Assembly: GCA_950295325.1 (NCBI GenBank)
Contig: OX485806.1
Location: forward strand, 17,114,001-17,178,000
Direction of reading: 5' to 3'
DNA length: 64,000 nucleotides
Origin: Polytrichum commune
Lineage: Eukaryota; Streptophyta; Polytrichopsida; Polytrichales; Polytrichaceae
Below the pieces are notes generated by a model. It searched no databases. It saw nothing but the letters and a program-made list of their open reading frames with translations, and was not told the origin of the DNA. A program made the translations under genes and the position numbers. This document shows, piece after piece, positions 34,788-46,545 of this stretch. Position 1 is the stretch's first letter. Each line of letters begins with the position of its first letter.

Positions 34788-35129
34788 GGCAAGGTATTGC
34801 TAGTATGTCTCATGGGCTATAATATAATTAAGGCACATAAAAGGTAGATTCATTAAAACATTTGTGAAATGGCATTTCTCTGACATGGGCCCTTGCCTTT
34901 TCCTACCAGACCACCTCTCTTGCCTCTCTCAACGAAAAACCCGTTGGACCATGTCAGTGCATTTATTAGGCCTTAAAAATTATATTTTGGGGACCTCAAC
35001 CTCCGTGGTCCCTCTGCCATTTTTTCCTTAGTGTAAACCGAAGTTGTCCCGGGACAACTTCAAGAACCAATCAGCTGCCTTGCAGAGCCCTGGTCCAACT
35101 TCATGGTCCATAGTGTAAACCGCCCCTAA

Positions 35130-35639
35130 GTTTAGAATCTTTGATTAGAAAGCCAAGAACACTTTAACATCCGCAGGTGTCACTAATGCTCAATCTACTC
35201 AACCAGCCTTTATCAGTGGCAACCAATCACATTAGTGAAATTATTTCAAACATTTTACACATAGATTCCAGTGATCGCCTTGTCATCAATGAAATACAAT
35301 TCTGCTTTAGGATGTTTGTTCTTGCCTTGGAAAAGGTGTTACCACTGGTTTCACCTCATTTTGATACCACTTGGGTATATATAATAAGCAATTTTTCATT
35401 TTTTCTGATACTGGTAGGGTTTGTGTATGAGAATGTTTTCATTTTGGATACCATTCAGGTCTATATACCATCCAAATACCTTCATACCTAGGTCAATCTA
35501 CCAAGTATCAATATGATTTTTGGATGGTATCAAACCAAATAGTGACTTGAGTACATAAAGATTCTTTTATCTTGTGGTACCCATGCATCAAATACCAATA
35601 TTTGACTCTATGAAAATTGAGATCCAACTACTAGTTACA
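35130..35639. other. Intergenic DNA, nothing recognised
   Basis: A 104-codon open stretch at 35177-35491 has a hydrophobic C-terminal half but no family features. I do not call it a gene. Confidence 0.3.
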
Positions 35640-35835
35640 AATGAGTCGGCTGAGTTTGAGAAATAACTAGTTTTAAGTTCAAGACTTTAGGCATCGATTG
35701 TTTAGGAGAATCTATGGAATATACCTTCAATTAATATACCAAAAGATGTCAACATGTAATCAGCTGGACTCATAAACAGTTGGGTCTTGACCAATTTTGT
35801 CCAAATTCACCCGGACACTGATCTAACTGGTATTG
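35640..35835 (-). repeat. Dispersed repeat R1, copy 3 (inverted)
   Basis: GCTGAGTTTGAGAAATAACT and ATGTCAACATGTAATCAG are the complements of the R1 blocks at 24735, 32910 and 46310, in reversed order. Confidence 0.65.
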
Positions 35836-35884
35836 CAGTCCTAATATTGGTTGGGTAGGTTCTTTGATACCATTATTGATATTT

Positions 35885-36985
35885 TGTTGTTTTTTTCTTT
35901 TTGAGACAAAGGGCCAACACAATCAACGCCAAAATGAATTAAAACCAAGAAAACGCACCCACACTAAGGGGAGGCGGGGCCCCTTGGGCGCAAAACACCG
36001 TCACATAAAAAGTAACAACGCCCGACCGCCACCAAGGACAACCCACCGGACCCACCGCACCAAGGACCACCCCCCACCCCACCGGCCAAGGACAACCCCC
36101 AAGCCACCAAGACTGCCCTCAAAAGAGGGCTTGACCTCTTATCTATGTTGCCTTTCCAGTTCCATTCAATATGTAAATTATGCCTTCTACAAAGAACGTT
36201 CCTAGCACCCCAAGTTTTGTCAAAGCCTTGGAGCATGGCCACCACGGTGAAGTTGCTAATCTTGATTTATTCAGTCACCCGATTCCAAGCCGCTTTGGCG
36301 TAAATGATATGTTCGTCCCAAATCCTTTGCTTGACGTTAGACTTGTGCCACTGTTCATGATTGAAAACTTTGTCATTACGTTCGATCCAAATGGTCTAAA
36401 GCATAATACCCTAAGAAGGTGCCATATTTTACACATTTTGCCATACTTCTTGGGTATCCTTTCCCCAAACAATGTTTGCTTCCAATTGAAGTCATCATAA
36501 TTACCAGTTCTAACCCCACAAAGTTCATGCATAATAAACATGGCCCATCTTCACACCCTCCTAGCTTGAATGCAATCGCAGAATCTATGCTTGACCGACT
36601 CACTCGTGTTAGGGAGGCAAAAAACACATTGCTTGGAAATCGAAACCAGCTCAATGCAGGAACTTCACTCATTAACAACAACAGCTTTGTGCCAAATTGA
36701 CCACATGATTGCGGTTTCTTTTCCAAACTAAAGTGGGTCCCAAACGTGCAAGCATTAGAACCTATAGTTACCCGGCAGGTAGCCCTGCCATTTATCCACC
36801 GCTCGAATGGTACCCAGGTTCGTATTGATGATAGGCTCACAACTATATTTAGGCGAACCAACCCATACACTCGTTCCTTGTTGGATGCCTAAACCCTTGC
36901 CTCGGAGGAACCAATGTAAGGTAGAGGGTGCTAGAACCAACACCCCACCCAAAAACCAACACCTATAAACGCCTCCCAATCACCA
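35885..36985 (-). mobile_element. Second LINE copy, minus strand, strongly 5'-truncated
   Basis: Read on the minus strand from about 36985 to the T-run at 35885, this copy shows VDKWQGYLPGNYRF, FIMHELCGVRTGN, FDKTWGARNVLC and NNLHIEWNW-like sequence. These match the C-terminal end of the LINE at 29470-32606 residue for residue in places. Only the zf-RVT region, C-terminal tail and 3' untranslated part remain. GAGACAAAGGG at 35903 is the complement of the other copy's 3' end before the A tail. The pair shares a family but differs at many positions, so they inserted independently. Confidence 0.85.
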
Positions 36986-38122
36986 ACACTCTATTGCCTT
37001 ATAGCGTTCCCCATGGTGTAGGAGTGTATGGGCCCACGCAGTGATGCTTTTAGGTGCCATTAGTGACGCCACCTCATAGCAACCTCCACCACCTCTATGT
37101 AGGGTAGGTAATGGGCTCCACTCTATCTCAAGTTGGTTCAAGGTGGTTTAGGGTGGCTTGTCAATGCCTATTCTAACCATTCTATACATTGCAAGGGGTT
37201 GGTACCCATGATGCAAGGTGATGGTTTTGCAAGCGAACTAGGTGGGATCATGGAGGTGGCCATGTGGCTTTGCGTACTGTTACTAGTTGGTCTTTGATCT
37301 AGCTTGGGTCTAGTACCCAACTATGTTGTGTTGGTTCTAGGCAATGAAAGTGGGGGTCCTCATCATATCCAAGGTCGTCATACACATGGCCTATATATTG
37401 GTTTAAGGAAGCTAGTAGTTTTGAGTTTAAATATTCATCAAATATCTAATTGAGGCTAAAAATATTTTCTTTCTTTATACCTATGTTTAGAACAAAGGCT
37501 AATATGAATACATATTTTTTATATCAACCACATAGCCATATGTATGTGCAATAGCTTAAAGTGTTGGTTTAAGCACCCTCTACCTTACGGGTTGGTGCAC
37601 CCCAGCCCTCACGACCATCCTCAGTGGTGTAATTGAGAAAACAACCTCCATCAATCCGGATCCCAACCGAGCCTTCCTCGCCCTCCTTTTCTACCATTAT
37701 TGATGTTGTATATCAATACGATCCATTCACCTATATACTGGTCCAACATTGGTTGACACCTCTTATCCAGATTCCAGAAACACCTAGTCTCCTTGATTAA
37801 GAAAGAAAGAAATAAAAAATATTTCAGACAAGACTCGGTCACCAAACTTGTCTACACAGACCAGGCTGGAATCTCAAGTCAAAGGGTCTTTATCTCTCAT
37901 CATCTGGTATTTCTGTACATCCTTGATTCTATACATTCCTCCCTTGCATGAATCCTCGAGTTTGCAACAACAGCTCATGATAGCCCTTAACATCCTCCTG
38001 CATTGAAAAATGAAACTGCTACCTACCATATATTGCCTACTTAATTCATTCAACCCCTACAAGGGTCCCAAAATTCATCACGAGTTTGTATGCAGTGTCC
38101 CCCAGACATGATTTCACCTAAT
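36986..38122. other. Region 3' of the host gene, no further gene seen
   Basis: Mixed intergenic DNA. The part nearest the gene (about 37850-38122) is not repeated elsewhere in the window and may be its 3' untranslated region. No clear AATAAA signal could be assigned. Confidence 0.35.
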
Positions 38123-41100
38123 CTACCGGCCAGTTTGCCAATTCGGCTTATCATGTCTTTTGAGGATTTGCTGGATGCTGAGCTCTTTTATGGATCTTAC
38201 AGCTTCAGATATTGAGGTAATCTCAGGTGGTTTGTTTTCAAGATCGATAATTGATTCCGACCGGCTGCTTATGGAAGGGTAATTATTTACTGATGGCGTA
38301 TTCTCGGCAGTGTTTTTCACCTCAAGGTGTTTGCGCATTAACAACCCACGCTTCATCAATGTCATGCCCTTGCTTTGGTGACTACTACAGTTGGCTCTGT
38401 CATTGAGAGATACTAGTTTCAGTTGTTCCAACTTCGCCACCTTCATGGCTGCCTGCTCTTGCAGAAGCTTCACTCGGTAGTTTGCTCCACGAATTGCTTT
38501 CGCTCCACGAATTAAGTTCCTGAGAGAATCTGTGTCACCACAAAGAATGTCATTGGTTAGGTTTTGAGAAAATTTAGGCTGCTGCATAACACTATGAAAT
38601 TGTATACATGTAGTTCTATCTGTGGGTCCTATAGGCTGGTAGAAATACCAGAAACTAGTCTTTGACGTGCATTGCATCTCTTGCTGTAGAATATTTTTGT
38701 TGCATGTACAGTTGTGTTGTTTGTAACAAACACAAATCCTAGAGCAGTGTTTCAACCACATTGCTCCTCAAAGTATGTATGTTAGGGTTTCCATCAACTC
38801 CTAGTTATCTTCCCGCATAAAAATTGATTTGCAATGTCTATGTATTGACAGCGAAAAGAATACTTTCAGATGGATTATTATTTTTCATCAAATCATTTTT
38901 CCATATTTTCCAAACCCAAACTGGCTTGATCATGTTTTTGTTCTTTCGAGCATCAACACAAGATTAAGAAAACTCAGAACAGTGAAACTCTCTCTTGTAC
39001 AAGGATCATCTTCTTGATTTTGACTTCACGATGTTTAAATCTGCAAATGAACATCTGAATTAGCAAATTTCCAGATAAAATCATATAAATCTGTTTGTCA
39101 TGAAAATTGTCAGTTGTGACTACAACACTCTAATTCCTGGCTTTAAGCTGGGGTTTAAGCTGAGGTTGACAAATATGGACTTTGTGGGTGGGATAAACAC
39201 GCGGCATTGGCCCAAAAAAAACTTTGAAAGCCAATTAAAGTCATCTATCAAACCTATTAAAGTCATCCTTTAATTCTAAGGAACTTTTGGTGAGGAGTTG
39301 ATTGTTTTGCATAAAACACCTTCCATGTTCAATACGTTTTTGGTGAATGCTTGGAGGTTGTGTGGAGGTTTGAACAGGAAGCATTCTATATTGGTTCTAT
39401 GAGGGTCAAACTCATTTTGGCATGCCAAGAGGTACTAAAATGAGTTTAGCCCTCAATGAACCAAAATAGATTCCTCTTAATACAAAATCCAAACATGCAC
39501 CACAAGTGGAAAAAAAATTGATGATATTGTATGCAAACAACCGATAGAAACTCATAGGGGACCAACTCCCAACAAAAAATCCCATTGAATTAAAGGAGAA
39601 CTCTATTGAGAGAAACATTTCCCAGTGACCACACGAGTTCCTCTTAAGCATTATCCCATCCTCAGAAGACACTACGAATTCAATGTGTCAAAGTACCCGT
39701 ACATATTTAACAAAGGGATTATTGACTGACCTGCGTCACAAAGTGGCACTGCAGTGTTGCTGGGTACAATATCCTCACAATCCTCATTGCACGCATTAAC
39801 ACTTTGTTTCATAGGAAAATCAAGGCCTGAAAAACCCTTTGATTTCATCAGCTGAACATCCTCAATCTCAAACAAATCTGCGCCATAATCCTCCACATCA
39901 CGATGCCCATCAATCTGACATGGATTATCCTTGTCAGCATCGAGGGTGCTAATCTTTCTGGCTACAGCAGCTGCCGTTGCGCGCTCCAAGGAGAAGAACT
40001 TCAACTTCTTCTCAAGAATTGGGCAAGTTCTCCTTCCACTTGCACCAAGCACCGGAAATGGAGACCCAAATCCCCCTTCCATCATTGTATAAGTGCTCCC
40101 ACCGCGAGGACTCTGATCATCAATCTCAAGTTGCCCATACTGTTGTTGTTGTTGTTGTTGTTGCCTTAAGCCTAGGTCTTCCAACATCCTTGTGGATTTC
40201 ATCTCCTCGATAATATTTCCCAATCCCATTTCTTCGAGGATTTTCGCAGATGGCGAGTTTGGAAACGAAAAGAATGTGTCGCCATCACTAGGGTCTTGGA
40301 TGCCCTCACCGTTGGATCCAGAAGTGCTACACTCAGCAGTGCAAAAATTGGGGTTTTCCCTCCTCGACCATGCGGGTAATATGTTAACCTGAAGGCACTT
40401 GTTGATGATGTCATTCCTACCTTCACAGCACACAGAATTTTGAGCCCCCAGATTTCGATGGGCTTTCTGATCAGTCTCCTCTAAATAATGATGAACACTT
40501 TTACTGCAGCTTGCGGTAGACGACGAAGTCATCGTCCCAACCCTAGCTCTCCCGCAACAGCCCAAACAAACATGACCTTCTGATGATGAACAACCACTGC
40601 TGACTGAAAATCGGGTGTCATCCGAAACACGCAAACTTTGGAGCTGCCTGGGTTGTTGTTGCATACCATCATCAATTTTACACTCCGACTCACCACTGTG
40701 TGGCGGATCATTTGTTGATTCAGTCCTGAATAGGGACTTTTCTGGACTTAGACAGGAAGAGTGTCTAGCTGCATTCACAACTGATGCCCACCTTGCAGAT
40801 ACAGGAAAGCAAAACTCAAACATCGACGACCTTTGCTCTGGACCTTCAAGCATCCCAGCAGATTTGTATGATAAATTTAAGTCTACATAATCCTGGTTGC
40901 GCTTGTCAACATCTTTCAACAACGAGGGCTCCGCCTCTGCCTTACATGTTGCACCACATGAATCAATTTCCTGGTTGACATTGCCTGGCGCATTGTTTTC
41001 ATCACTATTCACCAGAAGAATCTCATCACCCACAATATTTAAGACTTTGATCTCCTCCACTCCATCCAGCTTGTCTGGGACAATTTCTTCTTCACTTGTT

Positions 41101-41525
41101 CCACCATCAGCTGACCTCCTGTTAGAGGTTTTCGACTTACGGATGGAGGATAAGTCTTCCCCATTGTCAGGTTCTTGTGAAAATGTAAATGTGTCCTGAG
41201 CCGAAGATGCATATGATGTTGTTGCAGTTAGGGTATCCGGCGGTCGAGGAATCTGTCGAACCTGAAAATTTTGGATACCACCTATAAGATTCTCCAACAC
41301 AGGGCTAGTCTCAGCAGTACTGAAGGGCCACCGCTTGTAAAAAAGTGCACCCAGCTTGCCCTTGTCACCCGTCTCCACGGACCACCGAGGCGACTCAAAA
41401 CTCCTCACAGGGGATTTGTTTCTACTTCCAGTTTGATCTGGTTCTGTTCCTGTGCTGTTGTGATGATAATGATGATGATGATTCTTAATTTGCAGCGCAC
41501 CTGCTTTGGAGAAGCATATCCCCAT
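38123..41525 (-). CDS. Predicted dual-acylated membrane-associated protein, two exons, function unknown
   Basis: Exon 1 (41525-39731) and exon 2 (38529-38123) join at CTTTGTGACGCAG|GTCAGT and TGACACAG|AT, both in phase 1, giving 733 residues. The start at 41525 yields MGICFSK. Gly2, Cys4 and Ser6 fit N-myristoylation with nearby palmitoylation, which would anchor the protein to membranes. An in-frame ATG 17 codons upstream (41576) would bury this signal, so I prefer the later one. The protein is Ser-rich and probably disordered. It has SPRWSVETGDKGKL near the N-terminus, a cysteine cluster (VCLGCCGRARVG), an eight-Gln run (about 40140-40165), KLKFFSLERATAAAVARKI and DLFEIEDV. Exon 2 encodes a basic helical stretch (LRNLIRGAKAIRGANYRVKL, QEQAAMKVAKLEQLK) that could be a coiled coil. 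DLFEIE recalls a short motif in plant phytochrome kinase substrate proteins, but I would not name the gene from that. Confidence 0.7.
38530..39730 (-). other. Intron of the host gene
   Basis: 1201 bp from the GTCAGT donor (39730) to the ACACAG acceptor (38530). Joining turns the last codon into GAT (Asp) and keeps the frame for 134 more codons. If the intron were retained, exon 1 would end at a TAG at 39672. The MITE at 39262-39605 lies inside. Confidence 0.6.
39262..39605. repeat. Hairpin MITE, family B, copy 2, inside an intron
   Basis: CATCCTTTAATTCTAAGG near 39262 and its counterpart near 39590 (TTGAATTAAAGGAGAAC) form the ends. Inward come GGTGAGGAGTTG and CAACTCCC, with a centre CAAACTCATTTTGGCATGCC. 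The layout is the same as at 28735-29065. Confidence 0.7.
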
Positions 41526-41634
41526 ACCTTCACTGTTACAGTGACGACCTAAAAACGGTGTCCTTCTCATCAACACCTGACTTTTTCCAGAGGCTGTCTG
41601 TCAATCAACCAGAGTTTAATTACTCAGCAATGTA

Positions 41635-41880
41635 TTAAGGTATGCGGGTGTAATCCGCTTACTTTTCTTACGCGGACACCTATATTAGATTGGTGTGTAG
41701 TTAGGTGAGGATCAAAGGACAAACACCAGAACAACACATGTTTAGAAGAGATTGGACTACGTCTTCAAAATTTATAAACTACTCCACATCAGCTAGTGAA
41801 CACAATTGCGAGGACCTATGTATTCACTTAAGGAATCAACAAACATGCACCTCTAATAACCATAACTAAATCATGGGAGG
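41635..41880 (+). repeat. Dispersed repeat R2, copy 3
   Basis: GACACCTATATTAGATTGG, GTGTAGTTAGGTGAGG, AGAAGAGATTGGACTACG and CTTCAAAATTTATAA follow the order seen in the copy at 48230. Confidence 0.6.
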
Positions 41881-43600
41881 TCTGATTTTTAGTCCAATTT
41901 TTGCTGATGCTTCATCTAAGATTTGCTAATGCAACACAAGTTTTCTTGTTTAAATCTAATCGGTAGAAGTTGGAGAGCATGAAAAATGAACGGAATAACA
42001 CTCACATACCTTATAGGATGCATTAATCAGACATGAATACGTGAATCACATCGCAATTAAGTTTGCTCTCGCAATGTCATCTTGTGCCAGTTGTCCATAT
42101 CCATACCTCACTTCTCTTCTTCTTGAGCACTTCTTCATGTTCTTGCTCCCAGCCAAGACATTCAAAACAAATACCCCCATCTTCTCGAGAATGGAATTCA
42201 TAGGAAGTTTGAAAACACACACTTGTAGGACACCACATTAACGTTAACCCCTGCAGGTTTCTATTTGGAGGAAGACTTCATGAAGTTGGCATACAAACAT
42301 CTTAAGTCCGTCCTAACACGAGGTGGAGGTGAAGGCGAAGTACGCTGGCTATTCTTTGAGTAGGAACATCCTTTGAAGAGACTTCAAAGCTCCTCGAGTT
42401 GCAGTGGCGTGGGTGGTGAGTCAAAAAGCCATGAAATTATTTGATGAAACACCTGTATAGGAGGCCAATAAGAGAGGGACATGGAAAGGACGAAGGCAAA
42501 GCTGAGGAGCACATACCCTAGAAGCAGCAACCTCAATAGCTGCATCCAAGGTGCCATCCTCAGCCAAAATTCTAGCCCTTATATTGAACCCCTCCTGGGT
42601 CCAAGAAATAGATCAAGAACGCTGAAGTATCCGTACTTCAGCATTCGAAGTTTCATGTTTCAAAACCCCAAATTCACGGTACCTTCTGAAACAGCAAACC
42701 AGGTGCGGTAGTGCTCCTTGGAAGTTTAATTCTCCCATATGAGAGTCCCATTAGTGACTCAAGTCACACAATCAGGGATGATAGATATGATGGCCTTGTT
42801 CCTCCATGCCTGCAAAGCAATTAATGTAAATTTGGTTCAGTTTCTAAAGGAAGAAACTTAAAGAACCTTAGGTAGCAGATCAGCAAGTAATCCACATGCT
42901 GATGATTTGACATTAAGAGAAAATTTGGCAATGTGATCATGCCTTCAACTGGTTGATTTCAGAGTAAAATTCCCAGAGAAAGACGTTGAGCAAATAAATC
43001 AAATCAGCATCGTACACTGTGCATTCTCAAATCATGTATAGCCTCCTTCGGGGTCCACATAGGTTATCTGTCCATGAAAACTTTGTGCCAATAAACTGCT
43101 AAAGGCAGTGTTTCAGAACATTCTAGAGAAGGATGTTAAACCCTGCCCAAATTGGACGTTTTAGAATGACTAAGTGTCTAAGTTCAATCTTCTCGGTAGA
43201 TAGAGCAAACACCCACAACACTACATGGGATTCTTCGGTGTCACTCACGGCGTTAAAACATTCATTCCGAAGAGGAAGTAACATGTGTGGTTTCTAAGCA
43301 CTAGGTAATTACGGTTAACCTCATTCTAGCTATTTCGGAAGCCAAAACGAGCCCCCCCAACACTTTGAGAAACTCGAAGGACATTGAAGTGAAGGAGTTG
43401 TTGCAGCACATATCACAAGGTCTTGTCTTATCTTCTCTTACTACCTACTAGAGCTCATGGTGGGTCTCACAAATTCACATACTTCCTCTTCGGAATGAAA
43501 TTGTAGTTCCCTTCAATAGACAATAAATCCCTTTAATCCTCATATCCTTGTCCCTAACCCTGTCTGTAGCAACAGGGTACCAATACTGAAAAGCGGAATA

Positions 43601-43624
43601 CTCTCTCTCTCTCTCTCTCTCTCT
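43601..43624. repeat. (CT)n microsatellite
   Basis: Twelve uninterrupted CT dinucleotides. Confidence 0.95.
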
Positions 43625-43639
43625 CAAGACTATCGAGAC

Positions 43640-44612
43640 TATCCGGTATACAAGTTGTGCCGAAAGCTTCAAAATTTGCAGCCTAAATAATTATCTTAAT
43701 TGAAATCCATCACATCTACTCTTGAGAGTTGACTTCACTCCAGAACATCCAAGCTCAGTGGCACCCATTACTTGGGATCCCACTACAAGCGAGAAAGAAA
43801 GGTACTCATTCTCATTTCATATATGTAAGCTTGCGATGATGCAACAACTACGCAACAAACCTCCCCCAAAAAAGTTACAACAATCACAATGGTAGAAACA
43901 TTCGCACATAAGCTAAAAACTCAACAACACTGATGATCATCTTCTTCTTTTTCTTCTTCTTTACAAGAAAAGAATAGTGGGTATACAAATTGTGCGGAAA
44001 GCTTCAGAAATTGCAGCCTAAACAATTACTTTGAATTCAAATCGGATCCATCACCTCTATTCTTGAGGATTAACTTCGCTCCAAAAAATCCAAGCTCAGT
44101 GGTACCCATTTTGTGGGAGCCCACGAGCAAGCAAGTAAGGTACTCATTTTCACATGTAGCTTGCGATGCAACGACTTGGAAACAAATTCAAAATAAACCC
44201 ATCCAAACTCGGTGGTACCCATTACTTGGAGGCCCACGAGCAAGAACCACTCACATGTAGCTTTGCAGAGCAACAACTTTGCAACAAAGTCAAAAACAAA
44301 AGTGACAGCAAAACAGAATGAAAAGTGACAGAAAACATAATGGTAGATACATACATAAGCTGAAACTTGACAACACTGACCATCTTCGTCTTCCTCACAA
44401 GCATCATAGCCACCCAGAGATTAACAACAACAAATTACAGCCTAACAATTATGTGAAATTCGAATCGGATCCATCACCTCTATTCTTCAGGGTTGACCTC
44501 GTAACCAGAACACCCAAACGCATCCAAGCTCAGTGGTACCCATTACTTGGAAGCCCACGAACAAGAACCACTTACATGTAGCTTGCAAAGCATCAACTTT
44601 GCCACAAACCAG
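43640..44612. repeat. Four imperfect copies of a ~100 bp repeat within larger duplicated units
   Basis: The core CCAAGCTCAGTGGTACCCAT plus ACTTGG(A/G)(A/G)GCCCAC begins near 43748, 44088, 44207 and 44524. Each core is followed by CACATGTAGCTTGC and a GCAACAA stretch. The lead-in AATCGGATCCATCACCTCTA occurs at about 44040 and 44463, with a weaker version near 43705. CAAATTGTGCGGAAAGCTTC occurs near 43645 and 43987. Copies differ in length and by about 10-20 percent. The units lie 2-3 kb upstream of the host gene. Confidence 0.75.
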
Positions 44613-45434
44613 AAAAAAAGGTCATCGTCTTACCATGCCTTTTCCTTCAGAAGCACCCATCGCCACCCCCAAAAAACAACAAAACAACAAAAACAAAAAA
44701 TAGCTCTTCTGCAACTGAAGGCTGGCAGGCTAAGTAAACACTCGGCGTTAAACTTGGGGTGTGAAGAAAGTACACACATGGAGGCAAGCAAATGAGTGGG
44801 TCTGTTGTACACACCTACTAACAATCATTTGTCTCTTTCCATCACCGATCCATCATGCAACATCAGCTCCTCGACCATTGATCCCTGCTCCTAAGGTAAG
44901 TTAACTGTGATCATTGCCCTCTACTTTACTCACTTAACTTCCTTCATTCCGCAGCTGTGACCTTACCAGAATCAAATCCCACTTCCTTTTGGGCTAAGCT
45001 TAGCCTTAAAGACAGAAGAAGCTTTTAAGTAAGTTATTAGTATACTTTGCGGCCTCCAAGTATGAAAAGCAGTAGCCTAGTGGGTAGCTGATGAGTCTAG
45101 TGCTCTACAGACTACCGTGGCTGCATTTGAAAGCTATGTATGTATGTATATATGTATGCATCTCTATATACTGTTACCTGCACATAATTGATTTAGTTCA
45201 CGCCTCCATGCAGCCCATGACTTTATTGAACCCCAGGAGCAGGCGCCAATTTCTGCTGCAAATCTCGGATTCGTGATTCTGCAACTTAATGAGTTAACTT
45301 GCAGGTATTGGCACGATTTTGTTGCGAAATTTATGGATGGGGTGAGCTATCTAATGAGGAGTGTGGGCCTGCGATGTGGCCCAGTCACTCCTCTTGATTA
45401 GATGCCTGAATTTGAGTGGTATGTAGGGAAGCTG
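44613..45434. other. Intergenic DNA, nothing firm
   Basis: Contains a TATG/TGTA-rich run near 45135-45160 and a CCTAGTGGGTAGCTGA box near 45078 that looks weakly tRNA- or SINE-like. No fold or B box was convincing. Confidence 0.3.
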
Positions 45435-45850
45435 TAGTTAAGAACCTGCCCTACAAAGCCACAAAGACATGTGTTGGAATGCGATTGGACTAAGGTAGAT
45501 GAGTCTTAAATGGTTACTTTTTCCAAGTAGCCCACTTCTCCTAGGATCTGAAACACGCAATGAGTACGAGATGGCTAACAAATCCGAATGGAGGCCGTTG
45601 CCTCTTTCTTCATAAACTTCGGAGCTCACTTGAGTATTTTGTTCATTATTAAAGTGAAGATTCTTGTGCTCATTAACTAGTCATGTAGGTCCCCTCTGAA
45701 TATGTTGACTATTAAACCTACAATTGTTATCATATTTTGAGTATGTAGTCCAATTTCTCTCAAACACGTGTCTTTCTTATATTCGTTCTTGAAGCCACAC
45801 CCGATCATATAGCACTCAAATATAGGTGTCCAATTAAGATAAGTAACTAA
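45435..45850 (-). repeat. Dispersed repeat R2, copy 4 (inverted)
   Basis: Complement of R2 blocks: GTAGTCCAATTTCTCTCAAA, CACGTGTCTTTCTTATATTC, ATTTTGAGTATGTAG, and further left CTAGGATCTGAAACACGCAATGAG. Non-coding. Confidence 0.65.
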
Positions 45851-46309
45851 AATAAGCATGTCTACCTTATGTGCTCAAAAATGTGTTCACCAATGTGAGT
45901 TCGATAGTGAACATAGCTGAAAGGTTTATAAGATCATATAAAGGAAAAAGGAAAATCTTCACTTCAACCTCATCCAACTTTTGCATTTTGTGAAATGATG
46001 ACTCTATATTTTGACATGACAATGTTGGTGATTTGTGACTGTCAACCGACTAAGACAATGTCTGATCCGATTTAATGGTCAAAATTGTATGTGAACTTGG
46101 AAGTGCCCACAATAAGACCACAAACTTCAGTGTAGTGTTTGCTTTCACATGTCTGACATTCTTCAATCATGTAGAAAGAATTGTAAAAATTAATGTAATG
46201 TGACCAAAGAACTCACAAGTGTTCTTATCCACAGTTCATTTAATCCCTCCATCATGAAAGTCCCAGGGGTGCGCATCAAATCCATGATGTATCATACTAT
46301 ATGATTTGC
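45851..46309. other. Intergenic DNA, nothing recognised
   Basis: No open frame of interest and no matched repeat. Confidence 0.4.
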
Positions 46310-46545
46310 ATATATAAGTTGGAGCAGTGTCTAGGGAAATTTTTGGGCATAATCAGTCACGATCCTAGTGTTTCCAGGTCCAACTGGTTACATGTTGACA
46401 TCTTCCGGCTTCATTTATTTGTTTAAGGTGCATTTTATAGATTCTTCTAAAATGACCAGTAATAATCCAGAAGTTTTGAACTTCAACCGGTTCTTTCTCA
46501 AACTCAACCGGCTCATTTGTAACTAGCCGTCAGTTTTCCCCCGTT
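46310..46545 (+). repeat. Dispersed repeat R1, copy 4
   Basis: CAGTGTCTAGGGAAATTTTT, GATCCTAGTGTTTCCAGGTC, TTACATGTTGACATC and TCTTTCTCAAACTCAACCGG match the other R1 copies in order. This copy and the one at 24735 share the leading CAGTGTCT.GGG. Confidence 0.7.

Larger units (their letters stand above)
33904..35126 (+). mobile_element. Harbinger/Tourist-like DNA transposon, copy 1
   Basis: The inverted termini begin GGGGCGGTTTACACTATGGA on both sides and extend nearly 30 bases. The flanks are TAA at 33901-33903 and 35127-35129, a 3-bp duplication as made by PIF/Harbinger transposases, which prefer TWA. The 1223 bp element has no DDE transposase and no Myb-like gene, so it is non-autonomous. 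A second copy at 59325-60538 is almost identical. Left subterminal DNA forms a hairpin (GTCCCACG..CGTGGGAC). Confidence 0.9.
41577..43640. other. Upstream region of the host gene
   Basis: Possible acceptors (GATTGACAG near 41600 and AAAGTCAG near 41577) leave room for a non-coding upstream exon. A copy of repeat R2 (41635-41880) lies close to the coding start. Short open stretches at 42041-42711 have no motifs. Confidence 0.35.

Noticed and set aside
38530-38761. Reading exon 2 as a separate 212-residue gene starting at 38761
   Set aside because: The first 77 residues look like translated intron. The ACACAG acceptor at 38530 joins exon 1 in phase, which is the simpler model.
40192-41552. Plus-strand open stretches opposite the host gene
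   Set aside because: They are antisense shadows of the long minus-strand exon.
45078-45280. tRNA- or SINE-like segment
   Set aside because: A possible A box and a GGATTCGTGATTC box are seen, but no cloverleaf can be drawn and the box spacing is too long for a tRNA.
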